From contig JAJZBP010000012.1 of the NCBI GenBank assembly GCA_021798855.1, positions 1-19,035 on the forward strand: a DNA stretch of 19,035 nt, given 5' to 3'. Origin of the DNA: Bacillota bacterium. GTDB taxonomy: Bacteria; Bacillota; Sulfobacillia; JAJZIM01; JAJZBP01. Positions 1 to 7,080 of this stretch are shown one piece after another; the stretch's first letter is position 1; each line of letters starts with the position of its first letter. The notes under the pieces were generated by a model that worked only from the letters and a program-made list of their open reading frames with translations, ran no database searches and was not told the origin of the DNA. Made by a program: the position numbers and the translations under genes.

Positions 1-358
1 GGGGTTGCCGCCGCTCGTCACTCATCGCGCTCCGAGAGTGCGCCTCACTCCTCACTTCCTGCATTTCCGGGGGCAGAGAACGGCGAAAACGTTCTCTGCC
101 GATTCTGGTATTCTCCCCCGACTTGCCACCGGCACGTCGGGCACCCTCTCCCTTCTTCTCCCCCCTAGCCTTAGGGCCTTTTTGACCAGATCCCGGCTTA
201 ACCGATGCACGAAGACTTTTACGCTAGGTTCCTGACCTAAATTATACCGGCAAATAAGAAGCTCTCAACCGGCGGGCGACGAAAGGGGAAAACCTCTGCG
301 GAAGCGAAAGGGAACTACGCCGCTTCCACCCACCCCGCGGTGAAAGGAAGATCCATAA
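1..358. other. Non-coding leader region with three hairpins
   Basis: I see no convincing gene here. Three inverted repeats are visible. The first has perfect 11-bp arms at 72-82 and 90-100 with a 7-nt loop. The second is at 117-141: a 6-bp stem, one mismatch, a 4-bp stem and an ACC loop. The third is short, with arms 163-167 and 172-176, followed by a T run at 179-183, and could be a weak plus-strand terminator. The rest is pyrimidine-rich and unremarkable until the ribosome binding site before murJ at about 343-350. Confidence 0.5.
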
Positions 359-1951
359 ATTAACCCCACCCAAAGCCCATCCCCCGCCTCCCCCCGCCCC
401 ACCCCGACCTTCCTCCGTTCCATCCTGGCCGTCCTCTCCGGCAACCTCCTCTGGTCCCTGACCGCCGTACCGCGGGACATCGCCCTGGCCGCCTATTTCG
501 GCACCGGCCCGACCGCCGACGCCTTCCAGTTCAGCTTCTTCCTGGTGGACGGCTTCTCCATCTCCGTCCTCGGCCTCGCCGTCGGAGTCGCCTTCATCCC
601 CTCCCTGGTGGCGGCTTTGGAGCGGAACGAAGCCGCTTTCCGCAACCTGACCGGCAAGGCCCTGCCGCTGGTAGCCGGCGGCGGTGCCGCCCTCGCCGTC
701 GCCTTCTACGTCCTGGCCCCACGCCTGGTCGCCTGGTTTGGCCCCGGCTTCCCGCCGCCCACGGCCGCCCTGGCCGCCTCCCTCGTCCGCGACCTGGCGC
801 CCCTGGCCTTCTTCGGCCTCCTGACCGCCTACTTCACCGCCCTTTCCCAGGTCCACCGCCGTTTCCTGGTTCCCGCCGCCGTTCCCGCCCTGATCGACCT
901 GATGGCCCTGGCCTTTCTCTTGGCCGGAGAACGCGCCCTCGGTCCGCACAGCGCCACCCTGGGCGTCGTGGCCGGCAGCGCCGTGGCCACCCTGGCCGTC
1001 TTCTGGTCTCTCCCCGAAAAAACCGCGCTCCTGCCCCGCCTGGGTTGGGATCCGGCCTTTTGGCGGGTGGGGGCGCTCTTTGCGCCCTCTTTTTTGGGGG
1101 CAACGGCCACCTTGGTCACCCAACTGGTGGAACGTTACCTCGCTTCGGCCCTCCCCACCGGCCTGCTGGCCGCCCTCAGTTTCGCTACCAAAGTCGCGCT
1201 TTCGACCCAACTGGTCCTGCTCTCGGCTTTTCCCATTGTCCTCTTCCCCACCTTCGCCACCCAAGCGGCGGCGGCGGACCGGCCGGCCCTGGCCCGGAGC
1301 TTGGGGCGAGGGATCTCCTTGATTCTTTTCCTGGGACTGCCAACCCTGGTCCTGCTGGAGGCCCTGCGTCTGCCGGTGCTGGCCCTGGTCTTCCACCGCG
1401 GCGCCTTCACCCTGAACAGCGTAACCGTCACCGCCCGCATTCTTTCCACCTACGCCCTGGTGATCCCGGCGCTCGGTCTGAGCACCCTTTACCTGCGTGC
1501 CCTCTACGCCCTCCAGGAAGCGGGAGCGGCCATCTGGAGCATCCTGCTTGGAACCGCCGTCAACGTGGCTGCGGATTTCCTCCTCCTGCCCCACTTCCGG
1601 GAAACCACCTTCGGCTTGGGAGCCGCCCTGGGGGCCGCTGTCACCGCCGTCGTGGCCTGGTGGCGCCTTTCCCGCCGGCTCCCCACTCCCCTCCGGCCGG
1701 CCGCCACGGGATGGCGGCTGGCCGGCCCCCTCTCCCTGCTGGCGCTCGTGGAATTCGGCCTGCCCCCGCTCCTGCCGCCGTTCGCCTACACCGCCGCGGC
1801 GGAAGCATCGCGCGTCCTGTTTCTGGCCGGCGCAGGTCTTTTGGTCTACCTGGGGGCCGGGCACCTTTGGGGAGTGGAGGAAGTCCCGGCGGCGATAAAC
1901 TATCTGAAACAACTGTTCGGCCCAAAACAGGCGAAACCCGAGCAACCGTAA
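359..1951 (+). CDS. murJ: MurJ/MviN-family lipid II flippase
   Basis: This is a polytopic membrane protein that would flip lipid II across the cytoplasmic membrane for peptidoglycan synthesis. The N-terminal region has the family pattern: LRSILAV, then AAYFGTGPTADAF, then a run ending in GVAFIPSL. Many hydrophobic segments follow, with conserved-looking patches such as FPIVLFPTFATQ. The frame is open from a TAA at 356-358. It has no ATG, GTG or TTG before GTG 545, and starting there would remove the conserved N-terminus. The first codon after the stop is ATT 359, preceded by AAAGGAAG with an 8-nt spacer, so an ATT start is the best reading. That gives 530 aa, close to the family's usual 500-530. 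CTG 425 or 458, or a sequence error, are alternatives. The family call is confident; the start is not. Confidence 0.85.
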   Translation: MNPTQSPSPASPRPTPTFLRSILAVLSGNLLWSLTAVPRDIALAAYFGTGPTADAFQFSFFLVDGFSISVLGLAVGVAFIPSLVAALERNEAAFRNLTGKALPLVAGGGAALAVAFYVLAPRLVAWFGPGFPPPTAALAASLVRDLAPLAFFGLLTAYFTALSQVHRRFLVPAAVPALIDLMALAFLLAGERALGPHSATLGVVAGSAVATLAVFWSLPEKTALLPRLGWDPAFWRVGALFAPSFLGATATLVTQLVERYLASALPTGLLAALSFATKVALSTQLVLLSAFPIVLFPTFATQAAAADRPALARSLGRGISLILFLGLPTLVLLEALRLPVLALVFHRGAFTLNSVTVTARILSTYALVIPALGLSTLYLRALYALQEAGAAIWSILLGTAVNVAADFLLLPHFRETTFGLGAALGAAVTAVVAWWRLSRRLPTPLRPAATGWRLAGPLSLLALVEFGLPPLLPPFAYTAAAEASRVLFLAGAGLLVYLGAGHLWGVEEVPAAINYLKQLFGPKQAKPEQP

Positions 1952-1960
1952 TATAATTCT

Positions 1961-2020
1961 AAAGGAAGGGTTCGCCTGCGTACACACGCCCGCTACCCTG
2001 AGCGGTTCCCGCTTTACATT
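1961..2020 (+). repeat. Hairpin repeat family, short copy C
   Basis: This copy begins 9 bp after the murJ stop. It starts AAAGGAAGGGTTCGCC and runs through a GTACA...CGCCCGC block to a GCGGTTCCCGCTTTA end. Both ends match the longer copies at 5512-5628 and (inverted) 17004-17159, but the middle is deleted. Homology is clear for the left half and weaker for the right end. Confidence 0.5.
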
Positions 2021-2054
2021 ATGGAAACAATTTAAGGAAAGGAGACGGAATAAA

Positions 2055-2375
2055 ATGCAACGAGCACCGGAACGACTGAGCACCAACCGGGAAAAGGTCG
2101 ACGCATTCCTGCTCCGCCACCTGGATGAGACGGATGCCAACCCTCCCAACGGGAAATTGACGGTGATCGTTCAGTTGAGCTATCCCTGCTGTCGGGAAGA
2201 GTTGGCCAATTGGCGGGACAAGTTGAAAGGAATGGGTGGCCGTTACCGCCGCTCCCTGCCCCTGATCAACGGTTTCAGCGCCAGTCTGCCGTTTGACGCT
2301 CTGGCCCAACTGGTGGCCAGCCCCGAAGTCGCCCGGATCTCCAGTGACCGGGAAGTGAGCCACTTCCATACTTAG
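2055..2375 (+). CDS. Orphan S8-protease propeptide (inhibitor I9-like) domain
   Basis: This is a 106-aa protein with a strong ribosome binding site (AAGGAGA about 8 nt before ATG). Residues 34-101 look like the propeptide/I9 domain that precedes subtilisin-type S8 peptidases: TVIVQLSY, then a helix, then LPLINGFSASLP, then VASPEVARISSDREV. In a full protease the catalytic domain follows the DREV-type end. Here a TAG comes six codons later, and no Asp-His-Ser catalytic region follows. It is either the remnant of a truncated protease or a stand-alone intramolecular-chaperone/protease-inhibitor domain. It has no signal peptide. It converges on the chimeric gene ending at 2403, at the edge of a rearranged region, which favours truncation. 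Confidence 0.6.
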   Translation: MQRAPERLSTNREKVDAFLLRHLDETDANPPNGKLTVIVQLSYPCCREELANWRDKLKGMGGRYRRSLPLINGFSASLPFDALAQLVASPEVARISSDREVSHFHT

Positions 2376-2402
2376 TCGCGCGCGAACAGCCGCCACTCCC
2401 CT

Positions 2403-3044
2403 TCAAGTGCGGATGGTCGTCGCCGAGACCACTTTCCCGGACACCCGATCCACGATTTTGACCAGCAGATCGATGGAGGCGTTCCGTCCGGCGAGGGTCA
2501 GGTTGACGGCGAACCACTCTCGGCCGCCCGGCTGGATCTTTAAGGTGGATGGAGCCACCCTGACCGGAACCCCGGCGGGCACGCCGCTAAGCAAAACCAT
2601 CCCCCGCAGGGTATCCGTCCGGAAATTCTCCAGGGTCATTCCCAGGTAAACATCGGTGTCCTTTCGTTCGGCGATTGCTTGGATGGTGTTCACGCTCAGC
2701 ACCACCGGCCTGCCAACCAGGAGGGGGGCCGCCGTCACGCCGACCGCCGGAGCATAGCCCAAAACCGGTGGACGACCGGACGGCGCCAGCATGACCCGGC
2801 AGGCGTCCACGCAAGCGCCGCAGTTGAAACAGGCCGGAGAACGCTTTTCTTCCAGGATGGGCACGTCCATGGGGCAGGCCCGCAGACAGGCGTCGCAATG
2901 GCCGCAAACACCCTTGCGATCCGCAAGCACCTGCACGCGCCCGCGCGCGCGGGCTGGGGTTTTGTTGCTCCTATTGGGTATCCTGGCGATTTCGCCGATT
3001 TGTCCTTCATTTAAGTGCACCGTGATTGGAATGCTGCTCGGCAC
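2403..3044 (-). CDS. Chimeric RHH antitoxin N-terminus fused to a 2x[4Fe-4S] ferredoxin tail
   Basis: The 213-aa frame starts at GTG 3044, after an AGGTGAT ribosome binding site shared with the intact antitoxin at 4207. Residues 1-30 are nearly the same as that ribbon-helix-helix antitoxin (SIPITV-LNEGQIGEIA and RSNKTP). From about residue 36 the sequence becomes a bacterial ferredoxin domain, with C47, C50, C53, C57 followed by P and C72, C75, C78, C82. That is two sets of cluster ligands. A beta-rich tail of about 125 residues follows (VGRPVVLSVNT and PAGVPVRV). The ferredoxin and tail look like the missing C-terminal half of the CcoG/NapH-like gene at 5840-6484. The -35 (TTGAGG, 3081-3086) is kept, but the -10 of the antitoxin promoter is not, so expression is uncertain. 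It may be a chance fusion or a pseudogene part; the domain calls are firm. Confidence 0.6.
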   Translation of the reverse strand: MPSSIPITVHLNEGQIGEIARIPNRSNKTPARARGRVQVLADRKGVCGHCDACLRACPMDVPILEEKRSPACFNCGACVDACRVMLAPSGRPPVLGYAPAVGVTAAPLLVGRPVVLSVNTIQAIAERKDTDVYLGMTLENFRTDTLRGMVLLSGVPAGVPVRVAPSTLKIQPGGREWFAVNLTLAGRNASIDLLVKIVDRVSGKVVSATTIRT

Positions 3045-3302
3045 ATTGATCACCTCAAGCGCCACATATTGCGCTGGGAGCCTCAACGTTGGAGCGGCGG
3101 TGGATTGGGCCGGCGGTGACTTGCCGGAAGAACGCCGGTGAATTTAAGGGTGGTTGAGATGGGGAAGGGCACACTGTCCCGGCGTGGGGGGTGCGGGATC
3201 CTAAATGGAAGAGCGCTCCGGTTGATGTCGGGGTGGGGCTGGGGAGGAGGACGGTAGCCCTGCCCGGAAAACGGCGCCGCAGGCGCCATCAACCGCAAAG
3301 TG
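2955..3302. repeat. Duplicated toxin-antitoxin upstream module, copy 1
   Basis: Three blocks match the region around the intact antitoxin. Block one is the antitoxin N-terminal coding part and ribosome binding site (2955-3060 against 4110-4220). Block two is a 60-bp segment at about 3091-3149 that matches 4261-4320 with only a few differences. Block three is at 3204-3302 and matches 4543-4640 at lower identity. Copy 2 has about 220 bp between blocks two and three; here there are about 55 bp. The stretch 3045-3422 carries no gene that I recognise, and 3303-3422 shows nothing further. Confidence 0.75.
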
Positions 3303-3422
3303 GCAGAGGCATTTCGCCCAAAGTTGCGGCGGCTTTGTCCTCTTTTCGTCGTTTCTTGCGTTGCGGCAAGGACGTCTGCCGCAAGGCTGAACGCTACCCG
3401 AACTTTTTGATATCTGCTTGGC

Positions 3423-3791
3423 CTATGACTTCTTCAGAAATAGAACCTGCTGTTGGAACGTGGCCATTTCCTTTGACGATGCCAGAAAGTGGTGCAACGC
3501 ATTAATCTGCATTCGTTTGTCCCCAACGGATATGGACTTTGAGTGGACGAGGAGCATTCCCGCATGGGTTCTGCCGGCGGCGGTCCATTGCCTGTCCAGG
3601 TGCACGAAATCGGCTACGTTGTAAGTAACCACGACACGTCGTTCCTCCGCAGCTCGTTCCAATTGGGCTTCGTCGGAAAGATGCCATTTGTCGGGAGGCT
3701 CTTCCTGGCAAGCCACCACGTCGTGGCCATGCGTGCGTAAGGCCACGGCCACATCGCGGGAAAGCATGCAGTCCAGCCACAGCCGCAACAT
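3423..3791 (-). CDS. DUF5615 PIN-like toxin
   Basis: This 122-aa protein is the putative toxin of a two-gene toxin-antitoxin module. It has the compact PIN-like pattern of DUF5615 proteins: N-terminal LRLWLDCMLS with an acidic residue, then LRTHGHDVV, a middle helix of the AAEERR type, VVVTYNVADFVHLD, and a GRTHAGMLLV strand. PIN-like folds are usually metal-dependent ribonucleases; activity here is inferred from the fold. The ATG overlaps the TGA of the antitoxin gene upstream (TGATG, one shared base), so the pair is probably translationally coupled. The length is normal for the family and the gene looks intact. Confidence 0.8.
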   Translation of the reverse strand: MLRLWLDCMLSRDVAVALRTHGHDVVACQEEPPDKWHLSDEAQLERAAEERRVVVTYNVADFVHLDRQWTAAGRTHAGMLLVHSKSISVGDKRMQINALHHFLASSKEMATFQQQVLFLKKS

Positions 3792-4207
3792 CAGCTATCG
3801 GAACGGAGAGTCGGGAAAGCCTTTTTCCACTCCACTGGCGCTTTGGCGGTTTCCGACAACCAGGCATCGATCTCGTCCGGGAAGCTGTCCGCATAGGCCA
3901 AGGCCAAAGCAAGTTGCGCCGGTGATACTTGGGGGATGACCGCCAGTGTATCCTCGGACCGGCTCGAACAATCACGGTGAACCAACGCCACTTCCCACAC
4001 GTCCAAGCCGGTGCCGGAGAGGGTGGCCCGGCGGCCAGCCGCTCCATCGGTGAAGCTGATCCCCGGGAAACGTCGCATTCGCAAGCCTTCATCGACCAAC
4101 TCGGACGTGACCCGGCTGGGGGTCTTGTTGCTCCTTTTGGCCATCCCGGCGATTTCGCCGATTTGTCCTTCATTTAAGCGCACCGTGATCGGAATGCTAC
4201 GCGCCAT
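3791..4207 (-). CDS. RHH-DUF433 antitoxin
   Basis: A 138-aa protein. Residues 1-42 form a ribbon-helix-helix DNA-binding domain (strand ARSIPITVRL, helices from NEGQIGEIA and SRVTSELVDEGL). Residues 45-118 resemble DUF433, which usually pairs with DUF5615 toxins (FPGISFTDGAAGRRATLSGTGLDVWE as two pieces, then SPAQLALALAYADSFPDEID). The protein would bind and neutralise the downstream toxin and repress its own promoter. The start at ATG 4207 is supported by AGGTGAT five bases upstream and by alignment with the duplicated N-terminus at 3044. A good promoter lies just upstream. A longer upstream extension of the frame is repeat sequence and was discarded. Confidence 0.82.
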   Translation of the reverse strand: MARSIPITVRLNEGQIGEIAGMAKRSNKTPSRVTSELVDEGLRMRRFPGISFTDGAAGRRATLSGTGLDVWEVALVHRDCSSRSEDTLAVIPQVSPAQLALALAYADSFPDEIDAWLSETAKAPVEWKKAFPTLRSDS

Positions 4208-4640
4208 ATTGATCACCTCAAGCACTAATGTACACGATGCTGCTAAGAGCGTCAACGGTTGGAGCGGCGGTGGATTGGGCCGGCGGTGATTTGCCGGAAG
4301 AGCGCCGGTGAATTTAAGGGGTGAGCCGGATTCCGGCAACGGCTTGGACAAGCTTTGCGCCGCGGACGCCTTCCAGGTTCGGTCGGTGGCGGAAGCGCGG
4401 TTCAAAAGAAAGCGTGGTGTTATTCCGGCATCGCTTCTAAATGTTATGTCAGCGCGGTGGGAATCGTCATTGAGATTGATCCATAGCGGCGGACGTTTTT
4501 TGCCGGTTGGTGAAGGTCGGTCGGTCCCAAAGCGGTGGCTTAAAGGGAAGAGCATTGCTTCCGGGAGGGACATGGGCCGGGGTGGGGGACGGGAGCCTTG
4601 CCCGGAAAAAGACGCCGCGGGCGCCCTCAACCACAAGAGT
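4110..4640. repeat. Duplicated toxin-antitoxin upstream module, copy 2
   Basis: This is the counterpart of 2955-3302. It holds the first 30 antitoxin codons, the promoter region, the 60-bp block at 4261-4320, about 220 bp of unmatched spacer, and the distal block 4543-4640. The same blocks in the same order and orientation as copy 1 indicate an old direct duplication. No gene is convincing in 4256-4640. Confidence 0.75.
4227..4255 (-). promoter_or_regulatory. Promoter of the toxin-antitoxin operon
   Basis: On the minus strand there is a -35 TTGACG (4250-4255), a 17-bp spacer and a -10 TACATT (4227-4232), placed 20 bp before the antitoxin start. In the duplicate copy the -35 is TTGAGG and the -10 has been lost. 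Confidence 0.65.
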
Positions 4641-5111
4641 GGGGAAGGGGGCGAATGTAAGGACTTGGCGGCAACCTCAATGTCTTTGCAGACGGACGGG
4701 CCGGCCGCGACCAACGGGAATATGGGAGCCGTGGCGGGGCCACGCCGAAAGAGGGGTGGATGACCGGTGACGGAAAACCAATTGGGCGAACGGGTCTTGC
4801 GGGGCATGGCCCTCGAAAGGGTTTTCGCCCGCGGTGAAGACGATTGCGCGGACGGGGCCGAAAGACATTCGTGGGGCCGGTTCCAAGGCGCCGCCCGGGC
4901 GGCGACAATGGAAGGGGCTTGGACGTTTTAGCTCGGCGGGAAATCTGCTGGAGCGGGCGAAGGGGGGCGTAATTATCCACGAAGTGGCGGGAAATCGCCG
5001 AAGAAGTTGAAACGTGGTTGGGGTGGAAAATGCCGGCCTCTCCGGCGGACGGTGCCCGAAAAGAAAAAGCGATGCCGCGCACCGCTTGCGGTTGAAACAA
5101 AGTGGAGTGGG
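4641..5111. other. No gene recognised
   Basis: Open frames exist on both strands, but none shows a ribosome binding site, a domain or protein-like composition. The segment lies between the distal block of the duplicated module and the truncated Rpn-like gene, and is probably degenerate sequence from the same rearranged region. Confidence 0.4.
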
Positions 5112-5766
5112 TTAACCCGGCTGTTCGGCTAGAATTTTACGGATTTCTTCAAGGGATGCCGCCTTGTACAGCCGACGCAACAGATGGTCCAGTTCTTCCG
5201 GTGACTGGAGGGCGGCCGTCCTGGGTTCAAACTCGGTCGGATTCATTTCGAACCTGGTGGAAAGGAATTGGGCGATGGCCTCGCGTTCGGCCTTGATTAA
5301 GCCCTCAACCATGCCTTCCGCCCTGCCTTCCATCCGGCCCTTTTCGTGGTAACTGGTTGTCCATTGGATCACTTTTTCCGCCTCCTCCTTCTCCAAACCG
5401 CCGATCATCCGGGTCAATTCCGCTTCCTCTCTGGGAGTAAGTCGCAGGTACGTTTCGAAGAAACTGACCAGGAACGCTGCTCGTTCGGGATCGATTTGCA
5501 ATCGAGTCAACAAAGGAAAGGTTCGCCTTCGTACATTCGCCCGCCGCCTTTGGCGGGGGCAAGGAACAGACCTCCGGCGAACCTGTTGACGCCCAGTTCA
5601 CCGCCGTTGGCGGCTCCCGTGCTATAATTCGCAAGAACTCCTGCTTGACCTGAACCCGCTCTTCCTGTTTGTAGCCCATCTTGCTGAGCAGGGCCGCCGC
5701 CGCCGGGTTGTGCCGGCGGCGGTAATCCCGCCAAGGAACCCGGTGATAAAGGCTCGCATCTAGCGT
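5112..5766 (-). pseudogene. Truncated Rpn-like nuclease/transposase, interrupted by a repeat
   Basis: Two segments resemble the C-terminal half of Rpn-family (PD-(D/E)XK, recombination-promoting nuclease/putative transposase) proteins. The upstream one, about 5766-5630, reads DASLYHRVPWRDYRRR, then NPAAAALLSKMGY, then VQVKQEFLRII. The downstream one, 5511-5112, continues RLQIDPERAAFLVSFFETYLRLTPREE and then has a helical, charged tail ending at TAA 5112. Between them the frame is interrupted by 117 bp of a hairpin repeat (5512-5628). The N-terminal nuclease core is missing; the homology simply begins next to the broken iron-sulfur gene. Not functional as a full-length protein. A 133-aa downstream piece could still be translated but has no good ribosome binding site. 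Confidence 0.65.
5512..5628 (+). repeat. Hairpin repeat family, copy A (inserted in the Rpn-like gene)
   Basis: This 117-bp element starts AAAGGAAAGGTTCGCC and ends GGCTCCCGTGCTATAAT. It contains two hairpins: CCGCCGCC/GGCGG around 5542-5559 and CCGCC/GGCGG around 5601-5613. It matches the inverted copy at 17004-17159 almost throughout, apart from a stretch of roughly 30-40 bp present only there. Removing it rejoins the two halves of the Rpn-like coding sequence. I see no open frame of its own, so it resembles a non-autonomous, MITE-like element. The end TGCTATAAT also resembles an extended -10. Confidence 0.75.
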
Positions 5767-5839
5767 TGTTGGCTGCGATCGCTCGGCACCTATCTTGCAG
5801 GCCGCTGCCCAAGAAGGGAAAGCTTCCGGCGAGGAGGGA

Positions 5840-6484
5840 AGAGAGCCAACTCCAGAGCATCTGGTAGAAGTTGCCGAACGGTCAGATGTTGCAAAGCAAG
5901 TGGCCGAGAAAAAACAGGTTGAAGGCCCACCCCAGGGCGACCAGTAAAAAGACGATGGTGATTCAGCCGAAGGCGGTCAAGGAATGGAGGATCGAACTCG
6001 GGCCGACCAGGTAGGAGGTGAAACCGAAAGCCAGGATCAGGGCCACGGCCGTCCCGAGGACCACCCTGGCCCAAACCGGAAGCCGCCGTCCCCTGGTTAG
6101 CCGGCCTCCCCTGCCCGGGAAAAGATGGCGCTGCCAATTGGCCACCCCGCTCAATTCCCCGACCTCGCTGAGCATGGTCTGGGGGCAGAACCAGCCGCAG
6201 AAACCCCGCTCAGCCACCAGGTTGACGGCCGGCAGGAGAACGAAGATGAAGGCCAGCAGGAAGGCCACGACGATGATCACCAGGATGGGTACACCGATGG
6301 GGTTGACGGCGCCGAAGGGGAAACTCCTCCCGTAAAGGTAAAACCGCCTCTCCACCAGGTCGACGCGGAAAAGGTTGAGCAGTGGAACGGCAAAGAAGAC
6401 CAGGATGGCCACGGTCTGGGAGATCCGCCGGCGCCACAGCATGGAGCCAAAGCCCACAGCCGCCGTCTCCACCGGACCCGCCAA
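5840..6484 (-). pseudogene. CcoG/NapH-like membrane iron-sulfur protein, N-terminal half
   Basis: The start at TTG 6484 is supported by AGGAAGGGAG nine bases upstream. The protein has hydrophobic segments at about residues 22-38, 65-85 and 139-160. A CGWFCPQT motif is at C96 and C100, typical of 4Fe-4S-binding membrane proteins of the CcoG (FixG)/NapH type involved in electron transfer or metallocentre assembly. RRFYLYGRSFPFGAVNP resembles the same family. The frame stops at UGA (5965-5963, codon 174). It then continues in the same frame through another membrane segment to a second UGA (5884-5882) in the context CNI-UGA-PFG, where relatives have CxxCP. The ferredoxin domain expected next is absent here but present at 2403-2940. 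Two stops plus the split indicate a pseudogene. The 3' boundary is approximate. Confidence 0.65.
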
Positions 6485-6619
6485 GTTGCACCACTCCCTT
6501 CCTCTCTTGCGCCCGGCCAACCCCAGATTACCCCAACGGGTACAGGTAGCAATAGACTATAAGGACTGTTTTTCCGTTTTTTGTCGGGAAAAAGTTTTTT
6601 CCTTTGCCAGGAACTGCCC

Positions 6620-6648
6620 TTGTCCCAACCGATTTCGCCGCGTTATAC
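6620..6648 (+). promoter_or_regulatory. Promoter of rnpB
   Basis: TTGTCC (6620-6625), a 17-bp spacer and TTATAC (6643-6648). The predicted transcription start falls about 10 bp before the first P1 base of RNase P RNA. Confidence 0.6.
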
Positions 6649-6666
6649 TGGAAGACGACCGAGTTT

Positions 6667-7041
6667 GAGCGAGCAGAACGACGATCGCGGGTACAAGGGC
6701 CGCGAGGCCGTGCTCGAGGAAAGTCCGAGCTGCCCAGGGCAGGATGCTGGGTAACGCCCAGTGAGGGTGACCTCAAGGAAAGTGCCACAGAAAGAAACCG
6801 CCCGTCCGAGGTGGACGCGCAAGCGTTTTTCCCGGCGGGTAAGGGTGCAATGGTAGGGTAAGAGCCTACCAGGGGCCGGGCGACCGGTTCGCTAGGTAAA
6901 CCCCATCCGCAGCAAGACCAAATAGGGGAAGGATGAGGTGGCCCGCCGACTTCCCGGGTTGGGTCGCACGAGGCGGCAGGCAACTGCCGTCCCAGATAGA
7001 TGATCGTCCACGACAGAACTCGGCTTATGCTCTGCTCGCTC
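6667..7041 (+). ncRNA. rnpB: RNase P RNA, bacterial type A
   Basis: This is the catalytic RNA that removes tRNA 5' leaders. Diagnostic conserved stretches are present in order: GAGGAAAGTCCGAGCT, GCTGGGTAACGCCCAG, AGGAAAGTGCCACAGAAA, GGTAAGGGTGCAATGGTAGG, then TAAGAGCCTACC, AGACCAAATAGG, and GGCAACTGCCGTCCCAGA ahead of the ACGACAGAACTCGGCTTAT end. The P1 helix defines the limits: 6667-6677 pairs perfectly with 7031-7041 over 11 bp. The length of about 375 nt is normal. It is flanked by its own promoter and terminator. Confidence 0.97.
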
Positions 7042-7053
7042 TTTGTTTTGCCG

Positions 7054-7080
7054 ACCAGGCCAACTGGCCGGTTTTTCTTT
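7054..7080 (+). terminator. Rho-independent terminator of rnpB
   Basis: A hairpin formed by ACC-A-GGCC / GGCC-GGT with an AACT loop (7054-7072) is followed directly by TTTTCTTTT. It lies 12 bp after the RNase P RNA. Confidence 0.6.

Noticed and set aside
242..2149. Very long minus-strand open frame antisense to murJ
   Set aside because: It is Gly/Gln/Glu/Arg-rich low-complexity sequence, as expected opposite a GC-rich membrane protein gene, with no domain or ribosome binding site.
2955..3044. Second working antitoxin gene
   Set aside because: Only the first 30 or so codons are antitoxin-like; the DUF433 part is absent and replaced by a ferredoxin domain.
4308..4763. 151-codon plus-strand frame in the toxin-antitoxin upstream region
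   Set aside because: It crosses repeat blocks shared with 3091-3302 that are out of frame there, and has no ribosome binding site or domain.
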